Part shown: positions 44,815 to 55,510 of the stretch, piece after piece
Layout of the letters: each line of letters starts with the position of its first letter
How positions within the stretch are numbered: the stretch's first letter is position 1
Assembly: GCA_027924585.1 (NCBI GenBank)
Contig: BSBM01000711.1
Span: 9,548,501-9,612,500 of the forward strand
Origin: Larix kaempferi
Taxonomy: Eukaryota; Streptophyta; Pinopsida; Pinales; Pinaceae
Direction: 5' to 3'
Length of the DNA stretch: 64,000 bases
The notes under the pieces: model-generated
Databases searched by the model: none
Told to the model about the DNA's origin: nothing
What the model saw: the letters and a program-made list of their open reading frames with translations, nothing else
Program-made: the position numbers and the translations under genes

Positions 44815-45709
44815 GCATAAGCCCTAAAACTCATTGTGAGGAGTACCACAGGAACCCCAAAGTAGCTGGCCCATTGAGAGGACCTGCCAACGAAAAGGGA
44901 AATGACCTCTACCCAATTGACTAGTTCCCACCCGTGAGGTAAACAAAGAGCTGTCATTTTTGGCAAAGCGGTTATCAGTTTTACCTGAGCCATGGAGTGA
45001 GGGGTACTGCCCCAATACACAAGCTGTTAGCCAGCATTAGTGGCCAAGTGAAACCCCTGAACTGTTAGGAAGCCGCACATACCTAGGGTCCATATATATT
45101 TTTAGCTTAATTGTTTCCGATCACTGTCACACCATTTTATATCCATTCTGAAATCCATTCTAGATCCAACCGTTTCAGATCTATTTCAGATCCAACCATT
45201 TTCAATCCAGTCGGTGTCGTTTCAGATCCCTCTGTTTTCGATCACTTCCGCGCCGTTGCAGATCTATCTGTTTCAGATCCATATCTCCCTTGTTTTCACT
45301 CCGTTTCCCTTGAAACTTCCCTGACACCCCGGTAATCCGATTCTACATCTTTCATTCCTAAGGACCCTATCCCAAATTCCACTTCCCAAAGCCAGAAATC
45401 CCACATTTGTCTATTTTTAGGGTTTGCCATAACTTATTCGGATTTTACCCAATCGCTTTCAAATTTTACCACCAAGTTCCTTTCCTAATTCTGCTTCTTT
45501 GTCCCTCTGCCAAATTTTCTCATTCTTTCACCCCACTTCTGAAATCCCCATTTTTTGCTTCCTTGTCCATCAGAAAGTGTCCAAAACCTAGTCAAACCCC
45601 AATTACCACTCCAAGTTTTTCCCAAATCCAAATTTTCCATTACTAAATAAGCTTTTGTTTGTGTTTTTCTATCTATTCACAAAAAAAATAAAAAATAAAA
45701 CTCTTGGTT
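44815..45709 (+). other. gypsy-2b leader, second part
   Basis: Non-coding leader with several degenerate GATC(C/T)A(A/T)CCGTTTCAGATC-like words at 45110-45280. No gene is seen. Confidence 0.75.
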
Positions 45710-46664
45710 ATGGTTGTCACCCGCGTAGGAGCAACAACCATGGAGGAAGCACTTGCAGCCATCCAAACCAAACTCCAAGATCTGGATGAAAAATTTCTCA
45801 GCCTCCATCTTCAACATTCAGCTATGAATAATAACCGACAGCATGAATCTTCAGCAGCCAATCAGTTCTCTTCTTCCAGCAATTTCCGTGGTCCGAAGCT
45901 TGAATTTCCTTGCTTTAATGGTACTGATCCAACTAGATGGATCTATCGTGCAAAACAATATTTCAGTTTGCATAATAATTTTGATGTACAAAAATTTCCA
46001 CTTGCATCCTTTCATTTGGAATAGGAAGCCCTTCAATGGTACCGTTGGTACATTAAGGCTCATGACGAGCCAAAATGGACATATTTTTGCAAATTTCTTT
46101 TGCAACAATTTGGTCCTAGTGCTTTTGATGACTTCACTGGAGCACTCACTAAACTTCGTCAAAATGGCACTGTGAGAGAGTATCAAACAGAATTTGAGAA
46201 ACTAGCCAATCACATAGAAGAATTGTCTAATGAATTCTACAGGAGTTGTTTTATCAGTGGTCTTAAGGATGAAATCCGGTTAGAGGTTAAAATGTTATGT
46301 CTCAACACAATGATGGAAGTCCTAGGGTTGGCTAAGTTGGCATAAGACAAGATTGCATCCCAACAGCTCCAAACCCACTTGTGTTGCCTTCTGAAATATG
46401 GGTTCTCAATGACCTCCCATCCCTTTAGCTCCTCGACCAACTCCTATCAAGCATTTGTCTTGAACAAAGATGCAGGCACACAGAGAAAAAAGGCTTTGTT
46501 ATAATTGTGATGAGAAATTCACTCGAGCACATAGATGTGTTCAACAAAAGCTCTATCTATTGGATATGGATTCTCTGCTTACCTCTACAATTGGTCAAGA
46601 AACTCTAGATACAATGGATGATGAAGTCGATGATCAGGAGCTGCCTATTGACCCCCCATCTTAG
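45710..46664 (+). pseudogene. gag: gypsy-2b gag
   Basis: ATG 45710 opens with MEEALAAIQTKLQDLDEKF after ten residues. GPKLEFPCFNGTDPTRWI and REYQTEFEKLANHIEEL follow, the pattern of Ty3/gypsy gag (retrotransposon gag family). It is interrupted by TAG at 46022 and by frame changes near 46070-46130 and after 46343. The knuckle region at 46490-46545 reads CYNCDEKFTRAHRC. It retains about 70 bp deleted in gypsy-2a. Confidence 0.85.
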
Positions 46665-46673
46665 GATGAACAA

Positions 46674-47045
46674 CCAGAGATATCTCTCCATGCTTTATCC
46701 GGCATCACCACCCCCCAAATAATGCGGGTCAAGGGTTACTTCAAGAAGCTTCCTCTTACAATACTCATTGATTCTGGTAGCAATCATAACTTTATTGACC
46801 CTCGGATCGCCAAACATGTTGATTGTTTTGTCCATCCTTGCTCCAACTTTGAAGTCATGGTTGCCCATGGGTGCACCTTACCTTGCAAGGGGAAGTGTCA
46901 CAATGTGCGTATATCTCTGGAAGATTATAACCTGTTCTCTGACATGTTTGCCTTGTCCCTAGATGGATGTAATGTGGTTTTGGGCGTTCAATGGTTATGC
47001 ACACTTGGCCCCATCTTATGGGATTTTGCTGAACTTTGGATGTAG
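46674..47045 (+). pseudogene. pol: gypsy-2b protease, cut short
   Basis: An open frame has MRVKGYFKKLPLTILIDSGS (catalytic DSG), HPCSNFEVMVAHG, and VLGVQWLCTLGPILWDF at its end. The retropepsin domain is nearly complete without stops. The downstream RT is absent because Copia-3 begins at 47056. Confidence 0.87.
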
Positions 47046-47055
47046 TTTTTAGTCA

Positions 47056-47701
47056 TGTTGATGTATATGTAACTTCGGAATGTATTTCACATGTATATTG
47101 TATTCCTATAGAGATGGTATTATTCCGCTATAAGGAAGTGTCGTCATTTATATTGTAAGTGTCGTAACTTATACTTGATGGGTTATTAGACCACCTTATT
47201 TGGGGTCGGCCCTGTATAAGTCATGTGGGTCAAAGGGTTATTAGACCACCATATTGGGGGTCGGCCATGTGGGTCAAAGGGTTATTAGACCACCCTATTG
47301 GGGGTCGGCCCACTCAGCATTATGTTATGTGGTAAAGTTCGAGCCTACATGAGTTAGGTAAAAAGGCAAGTCAAGTCAAGTATAAATAGAGTGCGGGAGG
47401 CACTCTATTTGCTCACTCACTTCTCACACATGCACTCAAGGAGGAGTAGCGCACTTATGGAGGAGGAGGATCTACTGCTAGGTTATGGCTATCTCTCTTG
47501 GTTGGTTGTATCATTGCTCTATCTATCTCTGAGGAAGTTATTGGGGTTTTTCACCTTTATGGTTTTCCCCAAGTAAATCTTTGTGTCTCTTGTGTGCTTG
47601 CATTATTGTCTCCATGATTGATATGCTGTAGATATGTTGTACATGTTGTTCTCTCAGTTAAGATCCTAGATCAGATTGAAGTAAATTCTGAAAATTTAAC
47701 A
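47056..47701 (+). repeat. Copia-3 5' LTR
   Basis: 646 bp, starting TGTTGATGTA and ending AATTTAACA, with a TATA box (TATAAATA) at 47381. It has three tandem copies of GGGTTATTAGACCACC near 47179-47310. About five substitutions separate it from the 3' LTR. Confidence 0.95.
47381..47388 (+). promoter_or_regulatory. Copia-3 LTR TATA box
   Basis: TATAAATA lies 325 bp into the LTR, at the same place as 53810 in the 3' LTR. It is the likely core promoter of the element. Confidence 0.65.
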
Positions 47702-49088
47702 TGGTATCAGAGCTAGCCTGAAAGAAGGCATGATATGGCATGTATGACACTTGTTGCACTTACGATGCTAGGGCTTGATATAGCAAAAACCAGTCATCGT
47801 AGCACTTTCGCTATAAATCCGTTTTGGCGAAATTTTCGGATCTGAAATTGTTACAGGCCGAAGCTAAGATCTCCAGGTATCTTGTGTCCAAAGGAAAACC
47901 TCTAATTCGTTGTACTTTGTGATTTATGATCTGTACAACATAGGGTTTCTGCCTCTTCCAGATCCGAGTCAAAATCAGGTGACCTTGGGAAAAAGGTCAT
48001 ATCTTGGGCTAGGAAGCTTCAAATGAAATTTTGTAAAAAGTGACAGGTATTACACAGTCTGCACTATCTCAGAAAACTTTTTCAGAGGCCGAAGTTGAAC
48101 CAGTGACACGTGGCACGCCGTACAAGTTCGCTCTCCTGTATTATCCCATAAACAGGTCATGTTGCGACATTTGGCATAACTCTCTCTCAGAGAGTCCAAT
48201 TGAGGTCAGACCTATCAGGATGGAAAGGTAACAGGCCGAGCTATCTCAGAAAACTTTTTCAGAGGCCGAAGTTAAAACAGTGACACGTGGAACGCCGTAC
48301 AAGTTCGCTCTCCTGTTTTATCCCAAAACAGGTCACGTTGCGACATTTGGCATAACTCTCTCTCAGAGAATCCAATTAAGGTCAGACCTGTCAGGATGGA
48401 AAGATAACAAGTCAGGATATCTCAAAAAACTTTTTCAGACCCTGTGGATCAAAAAGTTCAGAGTTACACCAGAAACAATCAGGTACATATTTCTGTCAAA
48501 ACAGAATTATTTTTGAGTACCTTCATTCATGGCTTCCGGAATTTAGGGATTTGGAGAAAGTTGGAATTTTTGTAATCGGAGACCACGGCTGGATGCTACT
48601 CATCAAAATAGAAATTTAGAGACCAAGATCAGAATTTTTGGTTGTACAGAAGGCCGGGCTTGATTAGACCCTAGTTCGGGACTTTGATAAGAAAAGTGGA
48701 AAATTAGGGCTTCTGTAAAAATGAGAATTTTTGAAATCTGTGACCACGGCTGGAAGCTCCTCAGAAAAATAGAAGCTTAGAGCTTTGGATCAAACATTTT
48801 GATTGGGAAGAAGAGTGGGCTTCATCAAACCCCAGTTCAGGGTCACGTCTAGTGAATCCAGAAGTTTCAAAAGCAAAATTGAGGAGTGAAACTTTGCAGT
48901 TTTCAAATTCTGAATATACCAACTTGATCAGCTCATCAAGGCACATATTTCTATCCTGTCAGAAGTTTGAAATTCAAAGTTTGAATTTTTTGGGGTTTCT
49001 CTGACAAACCCATATCCAGCTCAAGGTCCAGTTCTTGCAAATCAAGTGGATTGGGTTAATCCTAGAAGAAGATGGATTGATCATCTGA
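47702..49088 (+). other. Copia-3 leader with tandem repeats
   Basis: After the primer site, a 177-bp unit starting CTATCTCAGAAAACTTTTTC occurs at 48064 and 48241, with a partial third at about 48417. A second, more diverged duplication of about 161 bp is marked by GACCACGGCTGG at 48581 and 48742. No gene is seen. Confidence 0.85.
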
Positions 49089-50760
49089 ATGAGTGAAGAA
49101 GTTCCTGTTTCAGAGGGAGATGAGGCTAAGGCCTTATATAAGAAGATTACAAGCGATCTCGACAGGTATGACTCATCGAGGTATGTTTCGATATTTGTCC
49201 ATGATTAAGTTTATGGTATGTTTGTCTTCATGTTATTACGGTTAGTACAATTTTGATTTTAGATTTGTCGTATCACCTTAACAAAATTATGAATGCATGA
49301 TAGAAGATATTCATTGGTTAGGGTGTTGACACTTATGATTGTACTAATGCATTATGGTGTTGTATGAGGTTTATGTTGTCTACTAACATGAAAGGTACAC
49401 CAAGAAAGACAAATCATGTTCTGGTCCAAGAACATATGATCATGATAACATGAGGACAAAGATTCATCCATTGTCATGGATCTCATAGAAGATCCATTTA
49501 CGAGGTATGTATAACTTGGTTTTGTAATAGTTAACCTATGAGATATACAGGTTACTAGCACAAGTCATTGAAGAAGAACAAGAAGACATCATGTGAGTAT
49601 GTTAGACATAAATAGCTAGCATGCTAATCCAGGTATGTTTTTCCTATATCAAGTTAGAATCCTACCTTGTGTTAGGATCTTATACTATTGTTGATAATGA
49701 TTATTCATGAAGTCATAGGTTTGAATAATCATGGTTGTATGCATATTATGTTTCTTACCTTAATTGATGATATGACTAACCAGAAGAATCATGAAGGTAT
49801 AGGTTTGAATAATCACAGGTTTTATGCATAATATATCTCTTATCTTGATTGATGATTCAACTAACATGAAGAGTCATAGGTTTGAGTAATTACAGGTTTA
49901 GACATGTTATGTTTCTTATGATTTGACTAACCTTGAGAATTCTACATAAACCTTGAATGCTAATGCTTATTATTTTCTGTTTGAAATGATCATGACTATA
50001 CATGCTTGAGATTATTGTGTTTTAATAGTATACTAATGAATGTATGATTTTATATGAGATCACAAGGATAACACAATCATGATACTAATAAGCATGCATA
50101 GGAACCAAGGATGAATGTAAGTTCAAGGACAGGTAATCCAGGAAGCAAAGATCAAGAGGGAGTACACTCCAGTGGTTTATGCAAGGATGCAGATATTCAG
50201 AGGGAGTTGACCATCTCTCTACATCCCACAACAGAAAGGTGTAGAAGAAGCTACTTCAGATTAGGACTCCAGCAGCTCCTGCATGGAAGCGAAGACTCAT
50301 AGGGAGTCCACCCAACGAACACACAAAGATAAGTATTTGAATTGTCATTTCTTAAATAATACTGTTCAATAATGTATATACTGATGTTCCTAGAATTAGG
50401 TTGTGTATTATGCATATTAGAATAATTGCATTGATGAACAGTATACTCCTAATATGCATGGGTAAGTGGCCTATGGCATTGTACAACATTCCATTGCTAC
50501 TTATCTAGAATGAAACCTCTTTGCTGACATGTTGGGAGTTGTGCACACTCTTAACAATGTTCTGGTAGAGATTGGAAGGCATCTAGAAAGTTACGGAATA
50601 TGGATAAATGTTGTATTGAAACATTGGCTAAGATAATTGCATGACTGTATGGCATATTTCTTTATGTGTAAGAATTTGTTCTGAAAAGTATGAGATGTTT
50701 TCTAATCATGCAATTTAACTTGTTGTGTAGGAAAGATCGTATGCCGTCTCCTACAAAAGA
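49089..50760 (+). other. Unassigned Copia-3 interior with splice-like signals
   Basis: ATG 49089 opens a 39-codon frame (MSEEVPVSEGDEAKALYKKI...) that runs into AG|GTATGT at about 49180. Other AG|GTATG sites lie near 49502 and 49632, and acceptor-like TACAG near 49550 and TGTGTAG near 50730. About three repeats of a 'CATAGGTTTGA(A/G)TAAT' word lie at 49715, 49800 and 49877. Gag, protease and integrase motifs are absent. This could be a captured gene fragment with introns, or decayed sequence. Confidence 0.5.
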
Positions 50761-50766
50761 AAAACT

Positions 50767-51118
50767 ACAACATTTGTTCCAGCAACAAAGATATCTATTG
50801 AAGATATTGAAGTTCCCGGGATCTAGGATGAAGAAATGAAATGCCATGATCCGTCGATCATGAAGAATGATGTTTGGGATGTAATCCCAAGACATGAAGG
50901 GAAGTTTGCTATGACTTCCAAATGGAACTATCAGATCAAGCATGTTGCAGATGGCAGCATTGAGAAATATAAAAGTGATGAAATAAAAGATACACCAGAT
51001 GGATTCAAGACAGCTTCCTTGAATGGTGTAGTTGAAGAAGAAGTGTATGTAGAGCAGCCACTTGGTTCTGATACACATGATAGGAAATCATATATGTGCA
51101 GAACTTGGTATGGTTAAG
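50767..51118 (+). pseudogene. pol: Copia-3 RT N-terminal fragment
   Basis: The stretch EEMKCHDPSI, NDVWDVIPRHEGK, SKWNYQIKHVADGSIEKYK matches the start of copia RT. The expected core is missing; the frame jumps to EEEVYVEQPLG and then degenerates. There is no YVDD box. Confidence 0.8.
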
Positions 51119-52052
51119 ATAGATTGATTGCCGACACGCAGCGGAAGCTTACTACCGAGTTCGAGATGAAGAACTTGGGGATGATGCACTATTTGTTTTT
51201 GGCATGGAGGTGTGGCAGAGTGCAGATAGAATCTTCCTTGGACAAGGGAAGTATGCAGTAGAGATCCCAAAGAGGTTCGGGATGATGGATTGCAAGGCCA
51301 TGGACACACCTATGGCATCAAATCTGAAGCTTCTATGTGATGCTTCATCTGAGCCGATTGATGTCTCTATGTATCGCCAGATGATTGGGTCCTTGATGTA
51401 CCTGATGAACACGAGACCAGACATTTGCTTTGTTGTGAACACATTGAGCCAGTTCTTGACGGATCCGAGGAGTGTTCACCTGGTTGCTGTAAAGCATATT
51501 CTGAGGTACCTAAAGGGTACAATGGATTATGGGCTCAGGTATGAGGCGAATCAAAAGTTTAACCTGCAGGGTTATGTTGATTCAGATTGGGCTGGCAGTC
51601 CTGCAGAAAGGAAGAGCACATCTGGGTGCTACTTTAGTATGGGATCAGGTGTGATCTCTTGGTTTAGCAGGAAGCAGTCCTTCGTAGCACTGAGTACAGC
51701 TGAGGCAGAGTATGTTGCAGCCTTTTCAGCTAGTTGTGAGGCAGTATGGCTATGGAAGCTACTGTCTGAGCTATTTGATCTCCCGTTGGAGGCTACTGGT
51801 ATCTTCTGTGATAACCAGAGTTGTGTGAAGCTGTCCGAGAACCCAGTGTTTCATGACAGGTCGAAACACATAGAGATCAAATATCACTATATCAGGGATA
51901 TGGTGCAAAGAGGAGCTATGAAGCTCCTGTATGTTGCGATGGACGAGCAGATTGCAGATGTGCTGACGAAGCCACTATCCAGAGTGAAGTTCGAGTACTT
52001 CAGAGAGAGGCTCAACATTCTTCAGATCGAGGACACTTCGAGAAAGAAGTGA
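51119..52052 (+). pseudogene. pol: Copia-3 RT end and RNase H
   Basis: After KLTTEFEMKNLGMMHY a short insertion shifts the frame, and from 51204 a clean 282-codon frame follows. It contains QMIGSLMYL, RPDICFVVNTLSQF and KHILRYLKGT (RT end). The RNase H follows, with VDSDWAGS (Asp), STAEAEYVA (Glu), FCDNQSCVKL (Asp) and RSKHIEIKYH. The tail IADVLTKPL is usual for copia. This domain looks undamaged even though the rest of pol is lost. Confidence 0.88.
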
Positions 52053-53484
52053 TGGACACATTTGCTAAAGCCATTCCAAGCATGTTGGAAGGAGGATCCT
52101 TCACATGGCTGTGGATGTAAGCGCTGGATGATGGGCATCAGGATGATGTTCTGGTTTCTGCTGGATATGATCAGTTGGATCATTTTTATGTATGTACGCA
52201 CCATGTTGGATGCTGGATATGATCAGTTGGATCATTTTTATGTATTTTTGTATATGCATCATGTTGGATGCTTGGACCATGTATATGTTTATGTATCAGG
52301 TGGATACATTGTATGATCAGGTGGATCATGTATGGTGATATGTATCATGTATCAGGTGGATACATTGTATGATCAGGAGGATCATGTATGATGATATGTA
52401 TCAAGTAGATACTTGGTATGCATCAGGTGGATGCATTGATGATCAGGTGGATCATGCAGCAGGATGTTGCAGTGATGATCAGGATGATCATGGATGATGA
52501 GCTTCAGGATGTTGCTCCAGATGACATGCAGCAGGACGTTGCAATGATGATGATCAGGATGATCATGGATGGTGAGCTTCAGGATGTTGCTCCAGATGAC
52601 ATGCAGCAGGACGTTGCAGTGATGATGATCAGGACGATCATGAGTACATCAGGATGATGTATGGTGAGTATCAGGTTGATACTCTGTGGTCGTGGATCAG
52701 GTTGTGCAGATGAGCATGTCTGGGAGATCCTATAGGTCGGAGTTGTGTACCCGTAACAGCCTGGGATGCTCTTTTGAGACATTGCTCTGGGAGGACATGT
52801 AATTTGTGCCCTGGGAGATCTCAGGTCGGAGTTGTGTACCCGTAACATCCTGAGATGCTCTTGCGAGGTTTTGTCCTATGGCATGTAATTTTGGCCCTGG
52901 GAGATTTCAGGTCGGAGTTGTGTACCCGTAACATCCTGAGATGCTCTTTCGAGGTTTTTCCATGACCACATGTAATAGCGCCCTGGGAGATTTTAGGTTG
53001 GAGTTGTGTACCCGTAACATCCTGAGATGCTCTTGCGAGGTTTTGTGGTGGACCACATGTAATTTGTGCCCTGGGAGATTTCAAGTCGCAGTTGTGTACC
53101 CGTAACATCCTGAGATGCTCCTTCGAGGTTTTGTGGTGGGGTCACATGTAATAACGTCCTGGGAGATCCTACAGGTCGGAGTTGTGTACCCGTAACATCC
53201 TGGGATGCTCTTTCGAGGTTTTGTGACGCACGTAATATGTCCTGAGGATTCCACAGTATGGCCAGTGATGATGAAGACCTGCAGGTGGTGGGCCTACATC
53301 TAGTATGAAAAAGGACTGGCTCTGTAGAACTTCCTATGATGAGTAGATTCAGATATTGATTGAGATAGCAGCAGTAGTGACGAAGATGATGACTCGATGA
53401 GGATTATCTAGTGACGATGATCCAGAGAATATGACTTGTGCTATAAGAACTGTGCTGAGAAATACCTTCCTAGTTAAGAGGGAG
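52053..53484 (+). repeat. Copia-3 3' non-coding region built of tandem repeats
   Basis: Three repeat kinds follow each other. At 52160-52450 there are GATCAGGTGGATCAT-type short repeats. At 52490-52640 two 75-bp units share GAGCTTCAGGATGTTGCTCC. At 52720-53230 six units of 86-91 bp start CTGGGAGAT at 52720, 52811, 52897, 52983, 53071 and 53159, each with GTTGTGTACCCGTAACA. A purine tract ends the region. The length, 1.4 kb between RNase H and LTR, is unusual for copia. Confidence 0.88.
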
Positions 53485-54130
53485 TGTTGATGTATATGTA
53501 ACTTCGGAATGTATTTCACATGTATATTGTATTCCTATAGAGATGGTATTATTCCTCTATAAGGAAGTGTCGTCATTTATATTGTAAGTGTCGTAACTTA
53601 TACTTGATGGGTTATTAGACCACCTTATTTGGGGTCGGCCCTGTATAAGTCATGTGGGTCAAAGGGTTATTAGACCACCATATTGGGGGTCGGCCATGTG
53701 GGTCAAAGGGTTATTAGACCACCCTATTGGGGGTCGGCCCACTCAGCATTATGTTATGTGGTAAAGTTCGAGCCTACATGAGTTAGGTAAAAAGGCAAGT
53801 CAAGTCAAGTATAAATAGAGTGCGGGAGGCACTCTATTTGCTCACTCACTTCTCACACATGCACTCAAGGAGGAGTAGCGCACTTATGGAGGAGGAGGAT
53901 CTGCTGCTAGGTTATGGCTATCTCTCTTGGTTGGTTGTATCATTGCTCTATCTATCTCTGAGGAAGTTATTGGGGTTTTTCACCTTTATGGTTTTCCCCA
54001 AGTAAATCTTTGTGTCTCTTGTGTGCTTGCATTATTGTCTCCATGATTGATATGCTGTAGATATGCTGTACATGTTGTTCTCTCAGTTAAGATCCTAGAT
54101 CAGATTGAACTAAATTCAGAAAATTTAACA
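53485..54130 (+). repeat. Copia-3 3' LTR
   Basis: 646 bp with a TATA box at 53810, at the same offset as in the 5' LTR. It is joined directly to a truncated Copia-1c LTR at 54131. Confidence 0.95.
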
Positions 54131-54376
54131 CATGATATCTATTTAAATGGCATGAAGGACCACTTGCTAGTTGATCGATTATGAGAAGCTCATTTGTAAC
54201 ATTGTTTCTTTTTCATAATAAGTTGCCTCAAGTAGCTATTTCACTGGGGCCGTGGAGTGTTTCCCTTTCAAGGGTTTAAACCACGTGAAAATGTTGGTGT
54301 GTTGATCTGTGATCTGTTTGTGTGAGAAGTTTCTCTATTTGTTCAGTATTTTGGAATTATCCTACGTAGTCGAACA
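54131..54376 (+). repeat. Copia-1c 5' LTR, 3' part, and primer site
   Basis: The last 246 bp of an LTR end GTCGAACA at 54376. TGGTATCAGATCC (54377-54389) follows immediately as the primer binding site, matching the start of an initiator tRNA-Met site. Confidence 0.8.
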
Positions 54377-54389
54377 TGGTATCAGATCC

Positions 54390-55510
54390 TTTCTGAAGAA
54401 CCGCTTCCATTGGTGATCTAGATCTTGAACCGGTGTTGCCAATGCTGTGAAAGGGTTTCTAGTTCTAAAATTTCTATGTGCTTTTGGGATGTGAGTGGTG
54501 TCTCATTGAATCCAGAGCGTCGTTTCCAGTGAGGAACAATTTTCGTTTCATCGAAAAAGGTTTCTGTTTTCCCAAGATACTTGCATTTCATCAGATCTAG
54601 AGGTATATTGTTATAGTGACGTTTTTTAAATATTTAAAATAATTTTCTCATTTTCTTTTTAGATCTAGTATTTTTTTGGTTTCAGGTTGTTACATTCTCT
54701 TTCTGTGTATGTTCTTTTCCCTATACCTTGTGCGATGTCAGCAAATCAGAAATGGAATAAATATTATTTTGTTTACTGCATATGTTTTGTGCCATGCACT
54801 TCGTGCGACCATGACAAATCAGAAATGGTGAGAAAACATATACAGTTTGGGAAAGATAACGAGGTTTAATCCCAAATTCAAGGCATATTATATTTTTTGT
54901 TTTTTTTTTGTTTATGTGAAGTGATTGGCATGAAAAAGGTCTTTTTCCGGTAAGCAGGAAGTTCGAGACAAAAGAGTAAAAAAAAACCTTCCTCATTTCC
55001 ATCTTTTATGTACCTTTTAATATTATCTCACCTTGTTAAAAGTTGCTTTATTTAATAAGAAGTCTTGAGTTCAAGTCTTCTTGTTAGTTACTTTTCTAAA
55101 ATCGCATGTAATTTCTATTTTTAAGTTACTTTATTGTAAAAGTGCATCTCCCTTAAATTATAAAAGTGAGTCACTTAAAGTCTTTTAGTTTTTTGCATAC
55201 AATATTTAAAGTAACATTATTGTAAAAGTGAAACTCCACTTAATTTACAAAAGTGGTTCACATTAAGAAACATTATTGTAAAGTGAGTTTAAAAGGTAAA
55301 GCTTTGGAAGAGGGGGGGGTCTTTTTTTCAATTGGGTCAATCATTTTCTTGCCTCGTATCTGTTGGGGCCATCTGCAACCATTTTTTCAATCAAGCATAA
55401 CTTCATCATCCAGAGTCAGTTTTCAGTGTTTTTTTTTTTAAACAGCCCGGTTTTTTAGATCTTTGCATCCAAACCATTGGTTTCTTTTTTTACGGCCTTC
55501 ATTTTACAAT
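54390..55510 (+). other. Copia-1c leader
   Basis: AT-rich leader of 1.1 kb with a diverged duplication of a word like GACAAATCAGAAATGG (about 54735 and 54812). From about 55090 it aligns with 147-572. No gene is seen. Confidence 0.7.

Larger units (their letters stand above)
44810..47055 (+). mobile_element. gypsy-2b interior after the Tat insertion
   Basis: This continues the gypsy-2b leader where 30557 left off, as shown by collinearity with the reverse complement of gypsy-2a (6434 down to about 5444). Gag and protease follow, and Copia-3 cuts the element at 47055. The rest of pol and the 3' LTR are not in the window. Confidence 0.9.
47056..54130 (+). mobile_element. Copia-3: Ty1/copia element with gutted interior
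   Basis: 7,075 bp with two 646-bp LTRs, primer binding site TGGTATCAGAGCT at 47702-47714 and a purine tract (GTTAAGAGGGAG) before the 3' LTR. Only part of RT and a complete RNase H remain recognisable. Gag, protease and integrase are missing. The flanks AGTCA and CATGA do not match, and the left flank is gypsy-2b while the right flank is a Copia-1c LTR. Confidence 0.9.

Noticed and set aside
47391-47576. 61-codon frame present in both Copia-3 LTRs
   Set aside because: Lies just after the LTR TATA box and has no known domain; more likely R/U5 RNA sequence, although a short LTR-encoded peptide cannot be excluded.
52418-53108. Frames with repeating MIRMIMDDELQDVAPDDMQQ-type peptides
   Set aside because: Low-complexity readings of the Copia-3 3' tandem repeats, not a gene.
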